64,000 bases of DNA from Yoonia sp. I 8.24 (GTDB lineage: Bacteria; Pseudomonadota; Alphaproteobacteria; Rhodobacterales; Rhodobacteraceae): assembly GCF_022096995.1 (NCBI RefSeq), contig NZ_JACXGQ010000004.1, positions 62,001-126,000 on the forward strand. The letters are read 5' to 3'. Below, piece by piece: positions 1 to 8,551 of this stretch (position 1 is its first letter; each line of letters begins with the position of its first letter). The notes beneath the pieces are model-generated. The model made no database searches. It had not been told where the DNA came from and worked only from the letters and a program-made list of their open reading frames with translations. The position numbers and the translations under genes were made by a program.

Positions 1-51
1 ATCACCGCCGAAATTCAGGCGTTCGCCAGTTTATGGCCCAACAGATTTTAA
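1..51 (+). CDS. C-terminal end of an unidentified gene (partial)
   Basis: A frame open from the first base reads ITAEIQAFASLWPNRF and stops at TAA (49-51). It sits 16 bases before the convergent priA stop, so it could be the tail of a rightward gene that begins outside the window. Sixteen codons are too few to name a family, and the frame could be open by chance. Confidence 0.35.
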   Translation: MTAEIQAFASLWPNRF

Positions 52-67
52 GATTAGATGAACCGCA

Positions 68-2260
68 CTAGTAAAAACTCTGCGGATCAATATCGATCGT
101 GAGGCGCAGATTTGTTGACAGCCGAAATTGCCCTGCCCATTGCGCAAGCGCCTGTTGCAACGGCGCGGTCTTATCGGCCTTGACCAGAAGCCGCACTCGG
201 TGCCGTCCGCGCACCCGTGCAATTGGTGCGGGCGCCGGCCCAAAAACCTGCGCGCCGATCCGGCGCAACGGCGCATCCCGCCGCGCCATTTCTGTTCCCA
301 AATCAAAGACCTCTTGCACATTTGGGCTGCTGAGGATGATACCCGCCATGCGCCCGTAAGGAGGGACACCCGCCGCTTTGCGCTCGGCGGCTTCGGCGGC
401 CCAAAATGCCTCTTCGTCGCCAGCCAAAATTGCGCGGATCACAGCATGTTCGGGCTGGTAGGTTTGCAACATCGCCTCGCCCGGTGTTTCTGCGCGCCCA
501 GCCCGGCCAGCAACCTGCCGCATCAGTTGGAACGTGCGTTCCGCCGCGCGTAAATCGGACCCCTGCAGCCCCAAATCAGCATCGATCACACCGACTAAGG
601 TAAGCTTGGGAAAGTTATGCCCTTTTGCGACCAGCTGCGTGCCAATAATAATATCTGTGCCGCCCTCGGCGATCTCTTCGATATGGGCCTTCATCGCGCG
701 CGCAGAGCCATAAAGATCCGACGACAACACCGCGATCCGGGCCTCTGGGAACAGCGCGGCCACCTCTTCGCCCATCCGTTCGACACCTGGTCCAACGGCG
801 CTTAGCCGGTCTTCAGCTTCGCAATGGGGGCACACGGTCGGCATTGGTTTGGTTTCACCACATTGGTGGCACATCAGACGTTTCAAAAACCGGTGTTCAA
901 CCATGCGTGCATCGCAGTGGTCACAGGCAATCTGGTGCCCGCAAGCCCGGCAAATCGTGATCGGTGCATACCCACGCCGGTTCAAAAACACGAGCGATTG
1001 CTCACCTCTTTCCAACCGCGCCGCGATGGCTGTGCGCAATGAAGGAGACACCCATTTCCCGCCGGGCAGGTCCTCGACACGCATGTCGATTGCCGTCATT
1101 TTTGGCAAAACGGCCGCTCCAAAGCGCGACTTCAGCTCAAGCCGTTTGTATTTGCCCGCCTCTACATTCGCCCAGCTTTCTAAACTTGGGGTCGCAGATG
1201 CCAAGACCACCTGCGCACCATTTATCGCGGCCCGCAGCACGGTCATATCGCGCGCATTATACAGCACGCCGTCCTCTTGCTTATAAGAGGTGTCATGTTC
1301 TTCATCGACCACGACCAGCCCAAGGTTTTGAAACGGTAGGAACAATGCAGAGCGCGCGCCAACGACCAATTGTGCATCGCCTTGGCCAACCATCCGCCAA
1401 CAGCGGCGGCGTTCGGTCATGGTCACGCCAGAGTGCCATTCAGCCGGTTTCACACCGAAACGCGCCTCGACCCGGTTAATAAAATCGCCCGAGAGCGCAA
1501 TTTCGGGCAATAGCACAAGCGCTTGACGCCCCATGCGCAGGCATTCGGAGACGGCTTCAAGATAGACTTCGGTTTTGCCCGATCCGGTCACGCCCTTCAG
1601 TAAGGTGGTGCCGTATTTATCGGTCCGCAGCGCCGCGCGCAGCATTTCTGCGCCAGCCGCCTGATCAGCGCTGAGTTCCTTACCCCCGTAATCAGGGTCC
1701 AATTTCGGATAGGGCGTGTCACGCGGGGCTTCTTCTTCGCGGATCGCGCCATGTTTGACCAACCCTTTGACCACGGATGCACCAACCCCGGCCATCTCGG
1801 CCAGTTCTTTTAGCGTGAACGACAGCCCGCCATAGTCGCGCAACACCGTCAGCACTTTTTCGCGCGCATCGGTCATGCGATCTGGAACACCATCAGCCAA
1901 ACGGTACACTTTGCGCATCGATGGCGCATCCCCAAGTCCCGGCGCACGGGTGGCGAGGCGCAACATCGCATGCAGCGGGGTCAACGTATAGTCAGCGGCA
2001 CGGGTCAAAAACACACGCATTTCTTCGCGCATGGGTGCCACATCCAACACACGGATCACCGCGCGTATTTTACTGCGGTCATAATCGCCCTGCCCCGCCC
2101 CCCAGACGACGCCCAACACCTTACGCGGGCCTAACGGAACCTCGACAAATGCACCCAGATGGCATCCGCCTTCGGGGGCTTTGTAATCCAGCAGCCGATC
2201 AAGCGGTTGCGCCGTCAAAACGCCAACCAACTCGCCTTCATGGAAATAGCTCTGTGTCAT
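68..2260 (-). CDS. priA: Primosomal protein N' (replication restart helicase PriA)
   Basis: PriA is the DNA helicase that recognises stalled forks and loads the replisome. The protein is 730 aa, normal for the family. Visible are the N-terminal fork-binding region, Walker A GVTGSGKTEVY, a DEEH helicase box (VVVDEEHDTSYKQ), and paired zinc-binding cysteines (CRACG, CDHC, CHQCG, CPHC) in the usual place within the helicase core. An in-frame start seven codons upstream exists (2281), but the ATG at 2260 follows an AAAAGG ribosome-binding site and fits the family start (MTQSYFHEG). It is monocistronic here, convergent with whatever ends at base 51 and divergent from the transaldolase gene. Confidence 0.97.
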   Translation of the reverse strand: MTQSYFHEGELVGVLTAQPLDRLLDYKAPEGGCHLGAFVEVPLGPRKVLGVVWGAGQGDYDRSKIRAVIRVLDVAPMREEMRVFLTRAADYTLTPLHAMLRLATRAPGLGDAPSMRKVYRLADGVPDRMTDAREKVLTVLRDYGGLSFTLKELAEMAGVGASVVKGLVKHGAIREEEAPRDTPYPKLDPDYGGKELSADQAAGAEMLRAALRTDKYGTTLLKGVTGSGKTEVYLEAVSECLRMGRQALVLLPEIALSGDFINRVEARFGVKPAEWHSGVTMTERRRCWRMVGQGDAQLVVGARSALFLPFQNLGLVVVDEEHDTSYKQEDGVLYNARDMTVLRAAINGAQVVLASATPSLESWANVEAGKYKRLELKSRFGAAVLPKMTAIDMRVEDLPGGKWVSPSLRTAIAARLERGEQSLVFLNRRGYAPITICRACGHQIACDHCDARMVEHRFLKRLMCHQCGETKPMPTVCPHCEAEDRLSAVGPGVERMGEEVAALFPEARIAVLSSDLYGSARAMKAHIEEIAEGGTDIIIGTQLVAKGHNFPKLTLVGVIDADLGLQGSDLRAAERTFQLMRQVAGRAGRAETPGEAMLQTYQPEHAVIRAILAGDEEAFWAAEAAERKAAGVPPYGRMAGIILSSPNVQEVFDLGTEMARRDAPLRRIGAQVFGPAPAPIARVRGRHRVRLLVKADKTAPLQQALAQWAGQFRLSTNLRLTIDIDPQSFY

Positions 2261-2344
2261 AACAACCTTTTGCGGGTTCACGGCTTGCCTGACATCAGGT
2301 AAACGCTGTCACAACAAACACCAACCCATAGGCGGAGTGAACCC

Positions 2345-2998
2345 ATGAAGTTTTTCGTAGATACAGCCGAGATCGACCAGATCAAAGAATTGAATGACCT
2401 AGGCATGGTTGATGGGGTGACAACAAACCCATCGCTGATTGCAAAATCTGGACGTGACATTCTCGAAGTGACTAAAGAAATCTGTGATCTGGTTGATGGC
2501 CCGGTATCTGCCGAAGTCGTTGCACTCGACGCTGAAGGCATGATCGCCGAGGGTCGTAAGCTTGCAAAGATCGCGGACAACATCGCTGTGAAAGTACCGC
2601 TGACATGGGCGGGCCTTAAGGCGTGTAAAACACTTTCCGACGAAGGCACCATGGTCAATGTGACCCTGTGTTTCTCAGCGAACCAAGCGCTTTTGGCTGC
2701 CAAAGCAGGTGCCACATTCATCAGCCCGTTCATTGGCCGTTTGGATGACATCAACATCGACGGTCTCGATCTGATCGAAGACATCCGCACAATCTATGAC
2801 AACTACGGTTTCGACACACAGATTTTGGCCGCGTCCATCCGCAACGCCAACCACATGTCAGATTGCGCCAAAATCGGCGCCGACGTGGCAACCGCACCGC
2901 CAGCCGTGATCAAAGGTATGGCCAACCACGTGCTGACCGACAAAGGTTTGGCCGGGTTCATGGCCGACATCGAAAAAGCAGGTATTAAGATTCTGTAA
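2345..2998 (+). CDS. tal: Transaldolase (TalC/Fsa-type short form)
   Basis: This 217-aa protein belongs to the short transaldolase/fructose-6-phosphate aldolase family, which cleaves or transfers dihydroxyacetone units in the pentose phosphate pathway. The Schiff-base lysine lies in [15 protein letters not shown]. Two positions known to separate the subfamilies read Glu ([12 protein letters not shown]) and Phe (SPFIGRLDD) here, as in true transaldolases, whereas E. coli FsaA has Gln and Tyr. That argues for transaldolase over Fsa activity, as an inference. A GGCGGAG ribosome-binding site precedes the ATG. Confidence 0.93.
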   Translation: MKFFVDTAEIDQIKELNDLGMVDGVTTNPSLIAKSGRDILEVTKEICDLVDGPVSAEVVALDAEGMIAEGRKLAKIADNIAVKVPLTWAGLKACKTLSDEGTMVNVTLCFSANQALLAAKAGATFISPFIGRLDDINIDGLDLIEDIRTIYDNYGFDTQILAASIRNANHMSDCAKIGADVATAPPAVIKGMANHVLTDKGLAGFMADIEKAGIKIL

Positions 2999-3059
2999 GT
3001 GAAGATTGCCGCCAAGTTGCCTGTGGGTGGCTTGGCGGCTGGATACCAGAAAACCGGAG

Positions 3060-3416
3060 ATGAAATTGCATACATTCCTTATGCAAGTGAAAACCTTCTG
3101 GGCGAAACTTGATCTCTTCACCGCATTCCTGTTCGGCGCATTTTGTGGGTTTCTAACTTGTATGTTGCCTGCGTTGATACTGCCTTGGCCGGCGGCATTT
3201 TTTGGAATGTTTTTATATTTTTTGTTTCATATGTGGTTTTGCATATCACTTATGATCTTGATTTTCTCAAAATCCGAAAGAGATCGGCAAATTGGTCGTG
3301 GGTACACTCCCCGACAGGCGATTAGGATTTACATGTATCGAACGAAATATAGCTTGTTTTGTACCGGATGGTTCTGCGTACTGATCTTGTCGATTGGTGT
3401 GCTGGAAACAGGATAG
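3060..3416 (+). pseudogene. Small multi-pass membrane protein, apparently cut by an in-frame TAG
   Basis: The frame encodes 118 aa with about three hydrophobic segments (around LDLFTAFLFGAFCGFL, FFGMFLYFLFHMWF and FCTGWFCVLILSIGV) and a basic cytoplasmic loop (SERDRQIGRGYTPRQAIRIY). A TTG at 3006 in the same frame is possible, but the ATG at 3060 is more likely. After the TAG at 3414-3416 the same frame continues for 34 codons to 3521, including a fourth hydrophobic segment (FQLIVGAIFILLFVGMGLA). The intact gene may therefore have been about 153 aa with four membrane segments. I do not recognise the family. It could also be a real short protein followed by chance hydrophobic codons. Confidence 0.5.
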
Positions 3417-3572
3417 ACCTTCGCTTTCGAGTTTCAGTTGATCGTAGGCGCCATATTTATCTTACTCTTTGTCGGAATGGGCCTTGCCCGCATGCACGAA
3501 GCGAATGGCGGCGCACTCTAGATCCGCCCCTGGCAATGCCGCTCTTACGCCTGTTTTAAATGCGCAATGGTG

Positions 3573-4514
3573 TTAGTCTCGCCTAATCGCTGACGGGAAG
3601 GCTGCCACGATTTCTGCAAGCGCGGAAACCGCGATGAAGGATGCGTCGCGCAGTGATGGAACCAGCCCGATCGGGCCGCGCAGCCGTGACAGGGCACCCT
3701 CCGACACACCCATTTGGCGCAGGGTCTCGCATCTGAGCGCATGCGTCCTTTGGCTGCCCAAACTACCGACAAAATGCGCATCCGTAGCGAGAGCAGACTT
3801 CAAAAGGCCCGGTTCCCAATCATGATCATGAAACAGTGTTAAAAACGCTGAGTGCGCATCCAATTGATCCAGAGCGCCGGCCTGATCATGCGTCGTCAAA
3901 TGCAAAGGCGGGTGCTTGGCTAGATGACCAATCGCGTCGAGATCCAGGCGATCGGGTGAAGCAAGGCCAATATGGAACCCGGATGCGTGCCCCGCTTGCG
4001 CAAGGGTCCGAAAAATGGCTCCACGCCCGGCAAGATAAAGCTGAACAGGCGGGGCATAAGTGAACCGCCGGGTGACAAGTTCGCCCTGCACATCGGCCGA
4101 AAAAGCAAGCGTCACGGCTTGGCGCGCATCAAAACCTTGCTTTGCCGCCAAAAGCGCATTGATATCGGGGTTCGGGTCAATAAGTACGTCCAGCGCACCA
4201 CCACATGGCAGCTTAAGATCGGCAAAACGCGATCCATCGCCATAGCGGATCAGGGTTTTATCCCCCGATTGCAAGGCGGCTACCCCATGCAGTTGAATAT
4301 CGCGGTCAATACAACCATTCGACAAATACCCGGTCATCGCGCCGCTTTCAGCGACCAAAGCCAAGGAGCCGACCTCGCGGGCGGCACCACCTTCGATGGC
4401 GAGCGAAGTGATCAAGGCGAACCTTTGCCCGTCCTTGATCAGCTCTGCGGCTTTGGTGATGATGTCAGCCGCGTGTTCGGCGTAAGTTAACACCTCAGGC
4501 GGAGACGTCTTCAT
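3573..4514 (-). CDS. coxI: XdhC/CoxI-family molybdenum cofactor maturation protein
   Basis: XdhC/CoxI proteins bind or insert the molybdenum cofactor of xanthine-dehydrogenase-type hydroxylases. At 313 aa this one shows the N-terminal XdhC domain (ALITSLAIEGGAAREVGSLALV, YLSNGCIDRDIQLHG, with a GGALDV-like stretch) and the C-terminal Rossmann-like domain ending in RLRGPIGLVPSLRDASFIAVSALAEIVA. It is the last gene of the CO-dehydrogenase cluster and its start lies 20 bases inside the end of coxG, so it is translated from the same message. A second XdhC-type gene in the cluster (coxF) is shorter; the position after coxG matches coxI of known form I clusters. Confidence 0.88.
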   Translation of the reverse strand: MKTSPPEVLTYAEHAADIITKAAELIKDGQRFALITSLAIEGGAAREVGSLALVAESGAMTGYLSNGCIDRDIQLHGVAALQSGDKTLIRYGDGSRFADLKLPCGGALDVLIDPNPDINALLAAKQGFDARQAVTLAFSADVQGELVTRRFTYAPPVQLYLAGRGAIFRTLAQAGHASGFHIGLASPDRLDLDAIGHLAKHPPLHLTTHDQAGALDQLDAHSAFLTLFHDHDWEPGLLKSALATDAHFVGSLGSQRTHALRCETLRQMGVSEGALSRLRGPIGLVPSLRDASFIAVSALAEIVAAFPSAIRRD

Positions 4515-4950
4515 TCACAACATCCGCGAAGGATTTAAAGAACTTCGCCGCCAGTTTTTTCGCCGTGCTTTGGATCAAACGGCTGCCCAATTGGGCCAGT
4601 TTGCCGCCGATATCGGCCTTGGCCTCGTAGCGCAGGGTCGTTGTCTCAGCATCGGTCGCGATCAGCGTGACGTCCGCACCGCCTTTGGCGTGCCCGGCAG
4701 CGCCGCCATTGCCTTGGCCTGTCAACGAAAACGCATCAGGCGCCCCGCCCGTGTCCAATTGCACATTGCCACTAAAGCGGGCCTTTACAGGGCCAACCTT
4801 CAGCACGACTTTTGCTTCGAGTTCGGTGTCTGAGTGTTTGATTAGCTCTTCGCAGCCCGGAATACATTGTTTGAGAATTTCAGGGTCATTGAGCGCCGCA
4901 TACACCCGTTCTTGTGATGCGTTGATGACGATTTCATCAGAGAGTTCCAT
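4495..4950 (-). CDS. coxG: CoxG, SRPBCC-fold CO-dehydrogenase accessory protein
   Basis: This 151-aa protein has the CoxG pattern: MELSDEIVINASQERVYAALNDPEILKQCIPGCEE at the start, then a START/SRPBCC body with AKVVLKVGPVKARFSG and a C-terminal amphipathic helix (LGSRLIQSTAKKLAAKFFKSFADVV). CoxG is known to recruit CO dehydrogenase to the membrane and, in mycobacteria, to bind menaquinone for electron transfer. An AAAGGA ribosome-binding site lies before the ATG, in the 15-base gap after the tiny ORF 4966-5067. Membership in the cox operon supports the role. Confidence 0.93.
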   Translation of the reverse strand: MELSDEIVINASQERVYAALNDPEILKQCIPGCEELIKHSDTELEAKVVLKVGPVKARFSGNVQLDTGGAPDAFSLTGQGNGGAAGHAKGGADVTLIATDAETTTLRYEAKADIGGKLAQLGSRLIQSTAKKLAAKFFKSFADVVNEDVSA

Positions 4951-4965
4951 GTAAGGGTCCTTTTC

Positions 4966-5067
4966 TTAGCAACAGGGAAATTTGATAGTCGCGAGCGTCT
5001 CGATTTGCTCTGGCGTCGGGGCGAGCTTGCGACGCAGACGTGCGATTGCGTGTTTAAGTTTTTTCAT
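4966..5067 (-). CDS. 33-aa basic small protein ending in Cys-Cys, coupled to the mocA-like gene
   Basis: The frame encodes 33 residues beginning MKKLKHAIARLRRK and ending IKFPCC. Its ATG overlaps the TGA of the upstream mocA-like gene as ATGA, and an ideal AAGGAGG lies 7 bases upstream (plus-strand 5075-5081), inside that gene. It ends 15 bases before coxG. The first half is strongly basic and probably helical; the last two residues are cysteines. I know no function for it. The ribosome-binding site, the overlap and the operon position make translation likely. It could be a small assembly, metal-handling or membrane-tethering factor for CO dehydrogenase, which is speculation. Confidence 0.72.
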   Translation of the reverse strand: MKKLKHAIARLRRKLAPTPEQIETLATIKFPCC

Positions 5068-5672
5068 ACTGTGGCCTCCTTGAATGTGCTGTGCAACGCC
5101 GCATAGGCGGCTGGCGTGTCAACATCGGCGTAAAAGCCGGGGTTTGGCAGCGCGTGAAACTGAACCTGTTCAGGATGCGCGCGGGTGAAGGATTTGCAGC
5201 CCGGCGCGCGTGGGTCTTCAAGCAGCCTTGCGCGCAAGTTTTCAGGAATAAAAATTGGATTTCCGCGTTGTCCTTGCCACTTCGGGATCGCGATTTTATT
5301 GCCCCCAATCGCGGCATGTGCTGCAATCAATTGCCTAAGGTCTGCCGGGCTTAATCGCGGCTGATCGCCAAGCCCGATAAACAGCGTTCCCTTTGCGCCT
5401 GCACGACGCAACCCGCACACAACAGAGCTGACCTGCCCTTGCACAAAATCGGGGTTAAAACAGATTTCGGCGGGGCAATCGCGCAAGGCATCTTCGACCT
5501 GTGCAGCCTCATGGCCGGTGACCACCAAAACAGATTGGCCAGTCGCGGCATGGTAGGTTGCGACCATATGCCGGATCATTGGTACGCCACCAATGGGCAG
5601 CAGCAATTTATTGCGCGCGCCCATCCGTGTTGACAGACCTGCCGCCAGTAAGATCGTGCCGATCTCAGTCAT
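5064..5672 (-). CDS. mocA: MobA-like nucleotidyltransferase (probable molybdopterin cytidylyltransferase, MocA type)
   Basis: Enzymes of this family attach CMP or GMP to molybdopterin. The N-terminus carries the nucleotide-binding LLAAGLSTRMGARNKLLLP, followed by IGGVPMIRHMV and the metal-binding GLGDQPRL region; HFHALPNPGFYADVDTPAAY is the usual C-terminal signature. CO dehydrogenase uses molybdopterin cytosine dinucleotide, so CTP is the probable substrate. An in-frame start lies upstream, but the ATG at 5672 gives the standard N-terminus (MTEIGTILLAAG) and overlaps the end of coxF by 8 bases. The product is 202 aa. The ATGA overlap at its end couples it to the 33-aa ORF. Confidence 0.88.
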   Translation of the reverse strand: MTEIGTILLAAGLSTRMGARNKLLLPIGGVPMIRHMVATYHAATGQSVLVVTGHEAAQVEDALRDCPAEICFNPDFVQGQVSSVVCGLRRAGAKGTLFIGLGDQPRLSPADLRQLIAAHAAIGGNKIAIPKWQGQRGNPIFIPENLRARLLEDPRAPGCKSFTRAHPEQVQFHALPNPGFYADVDTPAAYAALHSTFKEATV

Positions 5673-6453
5673 GGTCTGCCACCACTGCGGACCGACGCGT
5701 TTGCACCAGCTCTGCCAATATGGACAACGCGATTTCTTCGGGGGTGACGGCACCAATATCCAGCCCTGCCGGGGCCTTCACGCGGGCGACAGCATCCGCA
5801 TCACAGCCTGCGGCGATCAGTTTTTCCGACAGGCTCACAAATTTGCGCGCACTGCCAACGAAGGCAATATAGCCCGAAGGTTGCGACAGCGCCGCTTTCA
5901 GCGCATCCAGATCCCCTTGTCCTTGGGTCGCCACTACCACGCATTTTATTGGTGGCTGGTTGCCTTCACTTGCCGCAGGCGGGGCACTCGCGACAGTCCA
6001 CTGAAACCGCGGAGCCAATTCACATAGTGCTTGCGCCACTGGCGATGCGCCTAAGACCAATAGCTGCGGCATGGGTATGCAAGGTTCAATGAAAATATCA
6101 ACGGTCCCGCGTGACGGGCACCCATTGCGAGCAAACCGCGTGCCTGCGACTTCCTCGCCCGGGGCGACGCCCATCTGCTCCAACATATCTTCTGGGGTGA
6201 CGGATACCAATTGTGGTCTCCCCTCTTCTAAGGCGCGCAAGGTCGCTTGTTTCACCGCCCCGCGCGTGCAGCCCCCACCTAGCCAGCCGCGCAAGATCGT
6301 CCCATCCGCGCCAAGCAAGGCTTTGGCCCCCGGTTTCGCCGCAGTGGACCCCGCCGTGCGCACGATTGTGGCAAAGGCAAAGGGTTCATCCTTGGCGCGC
6401 AAGGCTTGCGCCGCTTCGGCCAAATCAGACGAGAGAACTTCAGCAGGGGTCAT
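5665..6453 (-). CDS. coxF: XdhC-family protein in the coxF position
   Basis: At 262 aa it has the XdhC N-terminal domain (FAFATIVRTAGSTAAKPGAKAL, GWLGGGCTRGAVKQA) and the C-terminal NAD-like domain (GYIAFVGSARKFVSLSEKL, then KAPAGLDIGAVTPEEIALSILAEL). In form I cox clusters CoxF follows CoxE and helps build the Mo/Cu active site together with CoxD and CoxE. Its start overlaps the end of coxE by four bases (ATGA at 6450-6453), so translation is probably coupled. The partner XdhC gene at the end of the operon (3573-4514) is the coxI candidate; the two could be named the other way round. Confidence 0.87.
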   Translation of the reverse strand: MTPAEVLSSDLAEAAQALRAKDEPFAFATIVRTAGSTAAKPGAKALLGADGTILRGWLGGGCTRGAVKQATLRALEEGRPQLVSVTPEDMLEQMGVAPGEEVAGTRFARNGCPSRGTVDIFIEPCIPMPQLLVLGASPVAQALCELAPRFQWTVASAPPAASEGNQPPIKCVVVATQGQGDLDALKAALSQPSGYIAFVGSARKFVSLSEKLIAAGCDADAVARVKAPAGLDIGAVTPEEIALSILAELVQTRRSAVVADHD

Positions 6454-7631
6454 AACGCACCTAATTCACGGTCAAGGGCGGCCAAATCATTCAAGGTGTT
6501 GGCCGCGCTAAACAAATCTAGATGTGGCACGGCAGCTGCCATGCCTGACGCCACAGGCGCGTAATCTTTCCAGCCTTTCAACGGGTTTAACCAGATGATT
6601 TTGCAGCCACGTTTTTTCAGCCTCTTCAGTGCTGCACTGATAATCTCGGGCGGCTCCGTGTCGTATCCATCCGATAAGATCATCACCACAGAGCGCCCGT
6701 CCACAAAACGTTTCGCATAGGTCTGCGCGAATAAATCAAGCGACGGGCCGATCTTTGATCCACCGCCAAACCCATCCGCCATCAAGGACATCCGCCCTAT
6801 CGCACGCATCGCATCTTTGTCGCGCAGTGCTTCGGTGATCCGCACAAGCCGGGTGTGAAACAGATAAGCATCTGCGGTAGTATCGGCGCGCATCAACCCC
6901 GATAGAAATCCCAAAAAAACCTGCGCATAGATAGTCATCGACCCCGAGACATCGCAAAGCGCCACGATTTTACGTGGGCGGTCAGGGCGGCGCTTATGGA
7001 GCAAGTGCAACGGCTCTCCGCCCGTTGCAAGACTGCGGCGGATGGTCTTGCGAAAATGCAGCCTGTCGCCTTTGCGCGCGGCAATCCGGCGCCGTGACCG
7101 ACGGTCGCGCAACGCAGCGCCAAGCCGACGCGCGACAACTTCGGCAGCGGCGATATCTTCAGGACGGACGAGATCGCGCAGGTCTTTGCGCGATAGGTTA
7201 CGCAATTCGGTCGCGATCAGCTTTCCGGTCCCATCGCTTTCAGCGTCACCATCGCCATCGTCTGGCGCGCTGGCGCTGCCTGCAGCCCCGGCATCTTCGC
7301 CCTTGGCGTCGCGTGACGAATGCACATCATCGCTTGTAGGGCTTGATTGGCTGGGGACGATCTTTTGTTTGACCCGCCCTGCATCCATCCAAAAACTATC
7401 GAACAAGGCATCAAATTGTTCGGCCTCCTCCTTGCAGCCCGTGCAGACGGCCCGCAAGGCGCGCCGTGCCTCTTCTGGGGCGCTGGCGTTGACGAGGCGA
7501 AGCGCGCATAGTGCCATATCCGCCTCGGCCACACCAAGCCGCAAACCGTTGTCACGCAAATGCCCGATAAACCCGGCGACCCGCGCACGCGGTCCCGGAT
7601 CACGCCCTGCGAATTTGGTGACCCGGCTCAT
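6450..7631 (-). CDS. coxE: CoxE, von Willebrand factor A domain protein
   Basis: This 393-aa protein has a C-terminal VWA domain with a MIDAS motif DVSGSM (IVALCDVSGSMTIYAQVFL) and the second metal-binding region ILSDGYDTEP. An acidic, low-complexity linker (residues about 120-165, rich in D, A, S) separates it from an N-terminal helical region. CoxE works with the AAA+ protein CoxD as a chaperone pair needed for inserting Cu and S into the CO-dehydrogenase active site (known from Oligotropha). It overlaps coxD by four bases upstream and coxF by four bases downstream. Confidence 0.93.
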   Translation of the reverse strand: MSRVTKFAGRDPGPRARVAGFIGHLRDNGLRLGVAEADMALCALRLVNASAPEEARRALRAVCTGCKEEAEQFDALFDSFWMDAGRVKQKIVPSQSSPTSDDVHSSRDAKGEDAGAAGSASAPDDGDGDAESDGTGKLIATELRNLSRKDLRDLVRPEDIAAAEVVARRLGAALRDRRSRRRIAARKGDRLHFRKTIRRSLATGGEPLHLLHKRRPDRPRKIVALCDVSGSMTIYAQVFLGFLSGLMRADTTADAYLFHTRLVRITEALRDKDAMRAIGRMSLMADGFGGGSKIGPSLDLFAQTYAKRFVDGRSVVMILSDGYDTEPPEIISAALKRLKKRGCKIIWLNPLKGWKDYAPVASGMAAAVPHLDLFSAANTLNDLAALDRELGAL

Positions 7632-8503
7632 GCGGCTTTACCTGCGAAACGCCCGGCGACTTCGGGTGTGATCTGCGCCTGATCGCTTTGCGTCTTAAGC
7701 AAGGTTGTCAACGTCGCCTGCAACGCAGCCGGGTCGCTGGTTAGATCCGCAATGCCCAGCCCCATCAGAGCCGCAGCGAAATCCAACATCTCGGCCACGC
7801 CAGGGGTTTTTTCCAGTTCTTCTTCGCGCAGTTTTTGCACAAACCCAATCACTTGTGCGCCAAGCTGGGCATCGATCTGCGGACAGCGTGCCTTCAGGAT
7901 CGCAAGTTCGGTCTCGCGGTCCGGATATTCCACGTAGGTATAAAGACAACGCCGCCGCAGCGCGTCTGAGAGGTCGCGGGTGCCGTTTGATGTCAAAATC
8001 ACAAGCGGCCGCGTGATCGCCGTGATCGTGCCAAGCTCAGGGATAGAGACCTGAAAATCAGACAGGATTTCTAACAGATAGGCTTCGAATTCTTCATCCG
8101 CACGGTCGATTTCGTCAATCAGCAAAACCGGTGGCACGTCTTGGCTGATCGCTGCGAGCAGCGGGCGTTCGAGCAAAAATTCGCGCGAAAAGATGCGGTC
8201 TTCGACCGTTTTACCGGTTTCACCCGCCTCTGCCGCAGCACGGATGCTGAGCAACTGACGCTGGTAATTCCATTCATAGATGGCTTGGGACGCATCCAGC
8301 CCCTCATAGCATTGCAAGCGGATCAGCTGCGTGTCTTTCACTGCTGACAGGGTACGCGCAATCTCAGTTTTGCCGACGCCAGCAGCGCCTTCTAACAACA
8401 AAGGCCGCCCAAGTGACAAGGCCAGTTGCAAAGCAACGCTCAGGTCGTCAGATGCGACGTATCCTTCGCGCCCCAGCGCGGTTTGTAGGTCAGTCCAAGT
8501 CAT
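7628..8503 (-). CDS. coxD: CoxD, MoxR-type AAA+ ATPase
   Basis: A 291-aa MoxR-family ATPase with Walker A GAAGVGKTEIA, Walker B PPVLLIDEIDRADEEFEA and sensor 1 PLVILTSNGTRDLSDALRRRC. CoxD is the ATP-driven chaperone that helps assemble the [CuSMoO2] centre of CO dehydrogenase, acting with the VWA protein CoxE encoded just downstream (ATGA overlap 7628-7631). An upstream in-frame start at 8539 exists, but the ATG at 8503 (MTWTDLQTALG) fits family length better. It begins 48 bases after coxL. Confidence 0.95.
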   Translation of the reverse strand: MTWTDLQTALGREGYVASDDLSVALQLALSLGRPLLLEGAAGVGKTEIARTLSAVKDTQLIRLQCYEGLDASQAIYEWNYQRQLLSIRAAAEAGETGKTVEDRIFSREFLLERPLLAAISQDVPPVLLIDEIDRADEEFEAYLLEILSDFQVSIPELGTITAITRPLVILTSNGTRDLSDALRRRCLYTYVEYPDRETELAILKARCPQIDAQLGAQVIGFVQKLREEELEKTPGVAEMLDFAAALMGLGIADLTSDPAALQATLTTLLKTQSDQAQITPEVAGRFAGKAA

Positions 8504-8551
8504 CAAAATTCTCCGCGTTGGGTGGGGCGTGCGCCCCACCCAGACTTTGGT

